Source of the DNA: Gemmatimonadales bacterium
Lineage (GTDB): Bacteria; Gemmatimonadota; Gemmatimonadetes; Gemmatimonadales; GWC2-71-9
DNA: 5,132 nucleotides
Assembly (NCBI GenBank): GCA_013813675.1
Contig: JACCRH010000145.1
Span: forward strand, 1-5,132
Reading direction: 5' to 3'
Shown: one piece after another, positions 1-5,132 of the stretch
Position numbering within the stretch: position 1 is the first letter of the stretch
Layout of the letters: each line of letters starts with the position of its first letter
Made by a program: the position numbers and the translations under genes
The notes under the pieces: generated by a model
The model's database searches: none
The model's input: the letters and a program-made list of their open reading frames with translations, nothing else
Told to the model about the DNA's origin: nothing

Positions 1-18
1 GCCACGCATCGCCTCCTT
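1..18 (-). promoter_or_regulatory. Possible ribosome binding site and start of the next operon gene
   Basis: At the left edge the minus strand reads AAGGAGG (18-12), followed by an ATG at 9-7 (spacing 2 nt from the GGAGG core, too short) and a GTG at 5-3 (spacing 6 nt, acceptable). In act operons actD is usually followed by actE, a mono-heme cytochrome c, so this may be its start. Only two or three codons are visible, so nothing about the product can be confirmed. The remaining bases between actD and this site (79-39) show no gene and no convincing terminator. Confidence 0.25.
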
Positions 19-38
19 CGCTGCGCTCAGGATGACAC
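14..38. repeat. Possible copy of a dispersed intergenic repeat
   Basis: The minus strand contains CCTGAGCGCAGCGAAGGA (31-14), preceded by GTGTCAT. I recognise this wording from memory as a short sequence that recurs between genes in many GC-rich environmental bacterial genomes. Only one copy lies in this window, so the repeat nature cannot be shown from the sequence given. It lies in the noncoding stretch 42 nt after the actD stop. Confidence 0.5.
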
Positions 39-79
39 TTTCGCCACTGCCAGCACTGTCGGCCGGAGGCACCCCGCCC

Positions 80-577
80 CTACGCATGCCGCACCTCCTC
101 CGCCCCCGCGCTGCGCAGCAGATGCTCGACCTGTTTGGCCTGATCCGGCGCGGCCGGCACGAAGACCCCGATCCTGTCGTCGCTGAACCGCGGATCGTAG
201 GGCACCCCGCGCCGCCCCATCACGATCGAGAAGAGAGCCACTGCCGCCACGGTGCTGAGGGCGCCGAGCAGGATGGTCAGCTCGAAGGCGATCACGACAT
301 AGGGGGGGATCGAGCCGATCGGCTTGCCGCCCACCAGGGTGGGCCAGTCGTGCGACATCCAGAGGGTCATGCCGAAGCCGGCGGCGCACCCGGTGAGGCC
401 GCCGATCAGGGTGATCAGGCGCACCGGGCTCACCCGGTGCTCCAGGGCCTCCTCGATCTCGTGGTTGGGCGCCGCGCTGTAGACCACCAGGCCGCGCACG
501 CCCCGCGCGCGGAGCGCCCGAATGGCGTCGGCCGCCGCGTCCACGTGAACGAAGGAGGCCAGCAGTCCCTGGGCCAT
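80..577 (-). CDS. actD: ActD, DUF3341 membrane subunit of Alternative Complex III
   Basis: This 165-residue protein has a soluble N-terminal part (1-50) that includes an alpha/beta segment RGLVVYSAAPNHEIEEAL (28-45), typical of DUF3341. Two membrane helices follow (about 51-74 and 90-118), joined by a loop containing DWPTLVGGKPIGSIPP (77-92). A short soluble tail contains VPYDPRFSDDRIGVFV (125-140). Length, topology and these motifs match ActD, a structural subunit at the membrane arm of ACIII; it carries no cofactor and its exact role in coupling is unsettled. The frame stays open far upstream through actC and actB, but that part is arginine/proline-rich out-of-frame translation. The ATG at 577-575 is chosen because GGAGG lies 9 nt upstream, it overlaps the actC stop (TGATG), and family homology begins there. 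The stop is TAG at 82-80. No terminator hairpin follows it. Confidence 0.94.
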   Translation of the reverse strand: MAQGLLASFVHVDAAADAIRALRARGVRGLVVYSAAPNHEIEEALEHRVSPVRLITLIGGLTGCAAGFGMTLWMSHDWPTLVGGKPIGSIPPYVVIAFELTILLGALSTVAAVALFSIVMGRRGVPYDPRFSDDRIGVFVPAAPDQAKQVEHLLRSAGAEEVRHA

Positions 578-1947
578 CAGTGGTGCCCTCCCCGCTTCCT
601 CGGCATCGGGATCATCTCCTTGATCTCCTGGATCGCCACGATCGGGAAGTTCTTGGCGAAGAGCAGGAACCACATCCCGAACCAGCCGAACGAGCCGGCC
701 AGGATGCCCCAGTCCGCCCAGGTCGGGTTGAGCTGATCCCAGGCCCAGGGGATGTAGTCGTTGCTGAGCGAGGACACGATGATGACGAAGCGCTCGAACC
801 ACATCCCGATGTTGATGAAGATCGAGATGACGAAGAGCGAGGTCAGGTTGGTGCGCACCTTCCGGAACCACAGGAGTTGGGACACGAACGCGTTGCAGAT
901 GATCATCGTCCAGCCGGCCCACCAATAGGGGCCGAACGCCCGGCGGTAAAAGGTGGTCTGCTCGAAGATGTTCCCGCTGTACCACGCCACGAAGTACTCC
1001 ATGCCGTAGGCGTAGAACAGGATGGAACCGGTCAGCAGGGTCAGCTTGCCCAGGTTGTCGAAGTGGTAGTCCGCCGTGATCATGTGCTCGATGCGGAGCG
1101 CCCGCCGAAGCGGGATGATCAGGGTGATGACCATGCCGATACCGGAGTAGATGGCGCCGGCTACGAAGTAGGGCGCGAAGATGGTGCCGTGCCAGCCGGG
1201 AACGATCGAGACGGCGAAGTCCCAGGACACCACGGAGTGCACCGAGAGCACCAGCGGCGTCGCCAGGGCCGCGAGGTAGAGGTACGCCCGCGAGTAGTGC
1301 CGCCACTGGTTGTCGGTGCCCTTCCAGCCGACCGAGACGGCCTGGTAGATCGTCTTCCGCCACCCGCTGGCCTTGTCCCGCACCGCGGCGACGTCGGGCA
1401 CCAGGCCGAAGACCAGGAACGTGGTCGAGACCGTGAGGTAGGTCGCGATCGCGAACACGTCCCAGATGAGCGGCGACTTGAAGTTGGGCCAGAGAAACCG
1501 GGAGTTGGGGTAGGGCAGCAGCCAGTAGAAGATCCACTGGCGCCCGATGTGGATGATGGGGAAAAGCCCCGCCGTCATCACGGCGAAGACCGTCATGGCC
1601 TCGGTGGACCGGTAGACCGCCGTCCGCCAGGGGGACCGGAACAGAAACAGGATCGCCGAGATCAGCGTCCCCGCGTGCCCGATGCCCACCCAGAACACGA
1701 AGGTGGTGATGTAGACGCTCCAGAAGATCGGCGGCTGGTATCCCGCATGCCCCAGACCGTCCTTGACCAGAACCAGGAAGGTCACGATGCCGAGCAGGAA
1801 GAGCGACACCGCCCCGAGCAGCAGGAGCACATAGCCCCGGGTGGGCGGGCTCAACGTCCCGACCACGTCCCGGGTGACGTCGGCGTGGGTCTGGGTGATC
1901 AGGTGCCCGGCGTGCGCGGTGGGATGGGGAGGAGCCGCGGCGGACAT
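577..1947 (-). CDS. actC: ActC, NrfD/PsrC-like integral membrane quinol-oxidising subunit of Alternative Complex III
   Basis: This 456-residue, strongly hydrophobic protein has about ten membrane helices, near residues 38-61, 74-103, 117-135, 160-183, 219-240, 254-280, 300-322, 341-362, 368-393 and 411-431. That is the topology known for ActC and ActF. Characteristic stretches include WVGIGHAGTLISA (86-98), FPIIHIGRQW (129-138), and the segment around SNDYIPW (395-401) and NPTWADWG (407-414). ActC binds quinol near the periplasmic face, beside the ActB [3Fe-4S] cluster. His133 and Asp163 have the same 30-residue spacing as the His/Asp pair I recall from the Flavobacterium ACIII quinol site; that match is from memory. 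The gene starts 3 nt after the actB stop with a good GGAGG 8 nt upstream, and its TGA overlaps the actD ATG by one base. The basic tail PRKRGGHH probably lies in the cytoplasm. The order B-C-D makes ActC more likely than the paralogue ActF. Confidence 0.95.
   Translation of the reverse strand: MSAAAPPHPTAHAGHLITQTHADVTRDVVGTLSPPTRGYVLLLLGAVSLFLLGIVTFLVLVKDGLGHAGYQPPIFWSVYITTFVFWVGIGHAGTLISAILFLFRSPWRTAVYRSTEAMTVFAVMTAGLFPIIHIGRQWIFYWLLPYPNSRFLWPNFKSPLIWDVFAIATYLTVSTTFLVFGLVPDVAAVRDKASGWRKTIYQAVSVGWKGTDNQWRHYSRAYLYLAALATPLVLSVHSVVSWDFAVSIVPGWHGTIFAPYFVAGAIYSGIGMVITLIIPLRRALRIEHMITADYHFDNLGKLTLLTGSILFYAYGMEYFVAWYSGNIFEQTTFYRRAFGPYWWAGWTMIICNAFVSQLLWFRKVRTNLTSLFVISIFINIGMWFERFVIIVSSLSNDYIPWAWDQLNPTWADWGILAGSFGWFGMWFLLFAKNFPIVAIQEIKEMIPMPRKRGGHH
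587..591 (-). promoter_or_regulatory. Ribosome binding site of actD
   Basis: The minus strand reads GGAGG (within GGGGAGGG, 593-586), 9 nt before the actD ATG at 577. It sits inside the end of actC and decides the actD start within a frame that is open much further upstream. Confidence 0.75.
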
Positions 1948-1950
1948 GGC

Positions 1951-4900
1951 TTAGGCCTCCGCCGCCAGCAGGACCTTGGCGAGATAGGTCACCGCCGGCC
2001 GCACGTTGAGATCCTCCAGCACGTGGTAGCCCCGGGAGTCCTGCTTGACCCGGGCGACCCGGGCAGCGCCGTCCTTGACGTTGCCGAACACGATCGCGTC
2101 CGAGGGGCAGGCCTGGGCGCACGCGGTGGTGAACTCGCCATCGCGGATGGGACGGTCCTCCAGCCGCGCGTGGTTCTGGGTGTCGCGGATCCGCTGGATG
2201 CAGAAGGTACACTTCTCCATCACGCCGCGGGCCCGCACGGTGACGTCGGGATTGAGCTGCAGATGCAGCGGCTCGGGCCAGGCCTGCTCGTTGTACTTGT
2301 ACCAGTTGAAGTAGCGCACCTTGTAGGGGCAGTTGTTGGCGCAGTAGCGGGTGCCCACGCAGCGGTTGTACACCTGCCCGTTGAGTCCGTCGGGTGTGTG
2401 GTAGGCGGCGTACACCGGACAGACCGGCTCGCACGGCGCGTTGCCACAGTGCTGGCAGAGCATGGGCACGAATCGCGCGGCCGGCGCGGCCCCGGGCGCC
2501 TCCCCGTCCTCCCAGTAGCGCTCGATCCGGAGCCAGGTCATCTCCCGGCCGCGCAGCACCTCCGACTCACCGACGGTGGGGATGTTGTTCTCCGCGTAGC
2601 AGGCGGTCACGCAGGCGGAGCAGCCGGTGCACTTGGCCAGGTCGATCGACATGCCCCACTGCGGGTGCTCCTTGGCGTAGTCGCCATGCTCGGTAGCGCG
2701 CCGCTGCGCTTCGGACCACCCGCGGAGCGCCTCCAGCTCGAGCTCGGTGTTGACCTCGTGCTTGCCGCGGCCCTCCTCGAGGTATGCCTGCTGGACCGTG
2801 AGGCCCTTCTTGGCCGCCTCCAGCGAGATCGCTTCCGCGATGCCGCGTCCGAGCTGCCGGGGCACGCCCGCCACACTGGCCAGCTTCCGGTAGGCTCCGG
2901 TCTTCCGCACCGACACCCGGGTCGAGAGGTAGGGCACGAAGTCCCCCCGGGGAGCGCCCAGCAGATCGAGCGCGTTGACTCCCCTGCCCTGCGCGAAGTG
3001 GCCGTAGGCCGTGTGACCGAACCCCAGCGGGATGGCGACCGCGTCGTCCCGAATGCCGGGATAGACGTAGACCGGCGCTTCCACCGCGCCATAGGGCGAG
3101 CGCAGCTCCACCATCTCGCCGTCGCGCACGTCCAGCGTCCGCGCCGCGCCCGGGCTCACCTCGACCCAGGAGTGCCAGGTGATCTTGGTGACGGGGTCGG
3201 CGTTCTCCATCAGCCACGGCTTGTTGGCGCCCCGGCCGTCGTGCAGCATGGGATGCGGGTAGGTGAGAAAGGTGAAGCTGCCGTCGCCCTCGAAGGTGGG
3301 CCTGGTGTAGGACAGGCGGCCGTCCGCCAGGGCGAGCCCCACTTCCGGTGGCGCCGGCGGATCGCGGTACACCCCTCCCCGCTGGACCGCCGCGTGCCAG
3401 AACCCCGCCGCATCCGCCTCACCCAGTTCGGCGGCGAGCGCGCGCCACCGGGTCTTGAGATGCTCGTCCCAGGTGGGCGCGGTGAAGCGCGCCAGGGCGC
3501 CCGCCGCCTTGCGGCTCACCCGGAGCAGGATCTCGCCCGCGGGCAGGGTGTTGAAGACCGGCTCCATCACCGGCTGCATCAACCCGTGGACCCCGGCGCG
3601 CGGCCGGGCGTCGTCCCAGCGCTCGAGGGCGTGGTGCTGAGGCAGCAGCAGGTCGCAGAGCGACGCGGTCTCGTCGAGATAGAGCGAGGTAGAGACCTTG
3701 AACCCGACCTTGGCGAAGCGGGCGGCGAAGCCGCTGCTCTTGGGCAGGGTGTAGGCCGGGTTGGCGTCGTGCACCAGGACCACGGCGATCTCGCCGGCGT
3801 CCATCGCCTGGGAAAGCCGGGCCAGTTCCGCGTGGCCGTCGGCGGTGGGCAGGTCGGCTCCGAACCGCACGGTTTGGCCGATGTTGCCGGCCACGAAGTT
3901 GAGCACGTTCACCGCGGCACAGACTTCGGTGGACGCCGCATGCTGCGATCCCACCCCGCCGGCCACGGCCACGCTGGGGCGCGCCGCGGCGAACTCCCCC
4001 GCCAGACGCTCGATCGTCTGGGCGCTGAGCCCGGTCTCCCGCGCCGCCATGGCCGGGGTGAACGAGGCGAGCGCGGCCGTCAGACCGACCCGGTCCTCAC
4101 CCTGCCGGCCCAGGAGCAGGTTCGCCATTGCCAGCGCCAGCGCGGCTTCGGAGCCGGGCTTGATCGGCACCCATTCATCGGCGTTGAGGCCGGTGAGGTC
4201 CCGGCGCGGCGCGGCATAGACGAACTTGGCGACGTCGCCTCCGGTAAAGCCGTGGGCCTGCGCGAAGCCCCGCTGATTCTCGATCGGGGAGCCCCAGCTC
4301 TCCAGGAAGTCGGCGCCGAAGGAGATGATGTACTTCGCCTTGCCGAAGTCGTGCGCCGGCACCTGGTCGAGACCGAAGACCTGACGGTTGGCGGCGCGCA
4401 CCGGCTCGTGATCGAAGCTCTCGTGCCGCACCAGCCGTCCGCCCAGGGCCGTGGTCCATTCCGCCAGCAGGTCGGAGAAGGTGCCGCGCGGCGCGCCGCT
4501 GATCACCGACAGCCGGTTGCCGGCCTCGCCCAGCTTGCCGGCGAGGCGGGCGATGGCATCGTCCCAGGTGATCTCCGCGAACCCGCCGTCGGCGGAACGG
4601 GCCATCGGCGCCTTGATCCGTCCCGGGTTGTAGAGTCCCTGTAGCGCGGCCTGGCCACGGGAACAGAGCTTCCCCTGGTTGACCGGATGCTCGGGATTTC
4701 CCTCCAGCTTGACCGCCCGGCCCTCCCGGGTACGCACGTGGACGCCGCAGCCAGCGGTACACTCGGTGCAAGTGCTCGCGTACCAGGTCGCGACGCCGGG
4801 CACCTGGTCTTCGGATTGCACCAGGTAGGGCACCAGCTTCTGCACCCGATCGGTGGAACAGCCGCTCAACGCCATAGCGCCGCCGCCGGCCGAGACGCCC

Positions 4901-4956
4901 AGCACCGTGAGGAAGCGACGGCGGTCTACGGTGGAGTGCTGGGAGTCGTCAGGCAT
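1951..4956 (-). CDS. actB: ActB, iron-sulfur subunit of Alternative Complex III (molybdopterin-oxidoreductase-like and ferredoxin-like domains fused)
   Basis: This 1001-residue protein is a normal length for ActB. The N-terminus carries a Tat motif (DRRRFLTVLG, residues 11-20), a hydrophobic stretch and a lipobox LSGC ending at Cys33, so it is probably a periplasmic lipoprotein. Residues about 55-680 are the B1 domain, related to molybdopterin oxidoreductase catalytic subunits; it contains Cys63, Cys66, Cys70 and Cys98 in a [4Fe-4S]-type spacing. I could not identify a molybdenum ligand, and characterised ActB proteins lack the cofactor. A charged linker (about 700-768) leads to the B2 domain (about 769-960) with four cluster motifs: C776/C779/C782/C786; C834/C837/C842/C846; C866/T869/C872/C876, where Thr replaces a Cys as expected for [3Fe-4S]; and C916/C919/C946/C950. 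B2 carries electrons from the ActC quinol site to the ActA hemes. The ATG at 4956 is chosen because the actA stop lies in frame 15 nt upstream and the next Met is inside the signal peptide. A PsrAB-type reductase is the alternative, but the fusion and the neighbours argue for ActB. Confidence 0.96.
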   Translation of the reverse strand: MPDDSQHSTVDRRRFLTVLGVSAGGGAMALSGCSTDRVQKLVPYLVQSEDQVPGVATWYASTCTECTAGCGVHVRTREGRAVKLEGNPEHPVNQGKLCSRGQAALQGLYNPGRIKAPMARSADGGFAEITWDDAIARLAGKLGEAGNRLSVISGAPRGTFSDLLAEWTTALGGRLVRHESFDHEPVRAANRQVFGLDQVPAHDFGKAKYIISFGADFLESWGSPIENQRGFAQAHGFTGGDVAKFVYAAPRRDLTGLNADEWVPIKPGSEAALALAMANLLLGRQGEDRVGLTAALASFTPAMAARETGLSAQTIERLAGEFAAARPSVAVAGGVGSQHAASTEVCAAVNVLNFVAGNIGQTVRFGADLPTADGHAELARLSQAMDAGEIAVVLVHDANPAYTLPKSSGFAARFAKVGFKVSTSLYLDETASLCDLLLPQHHALERWDDARPRAGVHGLMQPVMEPVFNTLPAGEILLRVSRKAAGALARFTAPTWDEHLKTRWRALAAELGEADAAGFWHAAVQRGGVYRDPPAPPEVGLALADGRLSYTRPTFEGDGSFTFLTYPHPMLHDGRGANKPWLMENADPVTKITWHSWVEVSPGAARTLDVRDGEMVELRSPYGAVEAPVYVYPGIRDDAVAIPLGFGHTAYGHFAQGRGVNALDLLGAPRGDFVPYLSTRVSVRKTGAYRKLASVAGVPRQLGRGIAEAISLEAAKKGLTVQQAYLEEGRGKHEVNTELELEALRGWSEAQRRATEHGDYAKEHPQWGMSIDLAKCTGCSACVTACYAENNIPTVGESEVLRGREMTWLRIERYWEDGEAPGAAPAARFVPMLCQHCGNAPCEPVCPVYAAYHTPDGLNGQVYNRCVGTRYCANNCPYKVRYFNWYKYNEQAWPEPLHLQLNPDVTVRARGVMEKCTFCIQRIRDTQNHARLEDRPIRDGEFTTACAQACPSDAIVFGNVKDGAARVARVKQDSRGYHVLEDLNVRPAVTYLAKVLLAAEA
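1956..1960 (-). promoter_or_regulatory. Ribosome binding site of actC
   Basis: The minus strand reads GGAGG here, 8 nt before the actC ATG at 1947. It lies inside the last codons of actB, so the two genes are probably translated in a coupled way. Confidence 0.75.
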
Positions 4957-4962
4957 TCGGCA

Positions 4963-4967
4963 TTCCC
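4963..4967 (-). promoter_or_regulatory. Weak ribosome binding site of actB
   Basis: The 15-nt gap between actA and actB holds only GGGAA on the minus strand, 6 nt before the actB ATG. This is a weaker Shine-Dalgarno than those of actC and actD, so actB probably depends partly on ribosomes finishing actA just upstream. An out-of-frame ATG at 4963-4961 opens only a four-codon frame that stops at 4951-4949. Confidence 0.45.
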
Positions 4968-4971
4968 GCGG

Positions 4972-5132
4972 TCAGTAGTGGCATACCGAGCAGTCACGCG
5001 ACACGCCGCGCTCGGCGTGGCAGGTGATACAGAAACCCATGTTGTCCACCTGGTTGACCTTGAAGACCTGGGGCATGCGGGTCACATCGCCGTGGCAGGT
5101 GGCGCACGCCGTGGGACCCAGCGCTTTGATGT
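4972..5132 (-). CDS. actA: ActA, multiheme c-type cytochrome subunit of Alternative Complex III (C-terminal fragment)
   Basis: Only the last 52 codons and the stop are in the window; the gene runs off the right edge. Translating the minus strand in the frame ending at TGA (4974-4972) gives three heme c attachment motifs: CATCH (5106-5092), CITCH (5031-5017) and CSVCH (4992-4978). The protein ends CSVCHY. Closely spaced CXXCH motifs ending in a Cys-x-x-Cys-His-Tyr tail, directly upstream of actB, fit the pentaheme ActA family, so three of the expected five hemes are visible. The family role is periplasmic electron transfer: ActA accepts electrons from the ActB iron-sulfur chain and passes them to ActE or an oxidase. 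The stop lies 15 nt before the actB ATG and in the same reading frame. A generic multiheme cytochrome c7/NrfB-like protein would look similar over this short piece, but the neighbours decide the call. Confidence 0.9.
   Translation of the reverse strand, partial: IKALGPTACATCHGDVTRMPQVFKVNQVDNMGFCITCHAERGVSRDCSVCHY

Noticed and set aside
39..79. Possible transcription terminator after actD
   Set aside because: I see no stable GC hairpin followed by a T-run on the minus strand, only a short CAGTG direct repetition, so transcription may continue leftwards.
80..2434. A 784-codon minus-strand frame that could be read as a large fusion protein ending in ActD
   Set aside because: Only the last 165 residues resemble a real protein (DUF3341). 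The rest is low-complexity out-of-frame translation of actC and the end of actB, and a good ribosome binding site and ATG sit exactly at the actD start.
580..4644. A very long open frame (over 1300 codons) on the plus strand, antisense to actC and actB
   Set aside because: Its product is rich in Arg, Gly, Pro, Asp and His with no recognisable domain. It is what GC-rich codon use on the opposite strand produces, while the minus strand encodes clear ActB and ActC.
1951..4956. ActB as a catalytic molybdenum enzyme such as polysulfide or tetrathionate reductase, or formate dehydrogenase
   Set aside because: The fusion of catalytic-like and iron-sulfur domains in one chain, flanked by a multiheme ActA, an NrfD-like ActC and a DUF3341 ActD, is diagnostic of ACIII. 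No molybdenum ligand could be identified in the expected region.
4949..4963. A four-codon frame (ATG to TGA) overlapping the actB start, as a possible leader peptide
   Set aside because: It arises from a short AATGCC duplication around the start, has no ribosome binding site of its own at a normal distance, and is too short to support a regulatory role.

Overview
This window is a GC-rich (roughly two-thirds GC by eye) stretch of bacterial chromosome. Every gene I can support lies on the minus strand in one tightly packed operon. Read in the direction of transcription (right to left), the genes are the 3' end of actA, then complete actB, actC and actD. This is the conserved core of Alternative Complex III (ACIII), a membrane quinol:electron-acceptor oxidoreductase that replaces the cytochrome bc1 complex in many bacteria. 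The gene order A-B-C-D matches the canonical act operon.

Layout: 5132-4972 is the C-terminus of the multiheme cytochrome ActA, with three CXXCH motifs visible. 4956-1951 is ActB, a Tat-exported fusion of a molybdopterin-oxidoreductase-like domain and a ferredoxin-like iron-sulfur domain. 1947-577 is ActC, a ten-helix NrfD/PsrC-type membrane subunit carrying the probable quinol site. 577-80 is ActD, a DUF3341 protein with two membrane helices. The gaps are 15 nt (A/B) and 3 nt (B/C), and C and D overlap by 1 nt. The last 79 bases (79-1) contain a short sequence resembling a dispersed intergenic repeat and a purine-rich possible ribosome binding site at the very edge, perhaps for the next act gene.

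How the genes work together: from family knowledge, quinol is oxidised in ActC. Electrons enter the ActB cluster chain through the [3Fe-4S] cluster, cross the [4Fe-4S] clusters to the ActA hemes, and leave to a mono-heme cytochrome (ActE) or directly to a terminal oxidase. ActD and the second NrfD-like subunit ActF (not in the window) complete the membrane arm. The operon promoter must lie upstream, beyond position 5132.

Organism: ACIII, high GC, Tat export and the repeat-like sequence suggest an aerobic or facultative Gram-negative-type bacterium of a lineage such as Gemmatimonadota, Acidobacteriota or a related soil/sediment phylum. This is a weak inference and no marker gene is present. 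I did not find a new biological system here. The points most worth a second look are a complete four-cysteine motif in the ActB molybdopterin-like domain, a Tat signal combined with a lipobox, and the repeat-like sequence directly behind actD.
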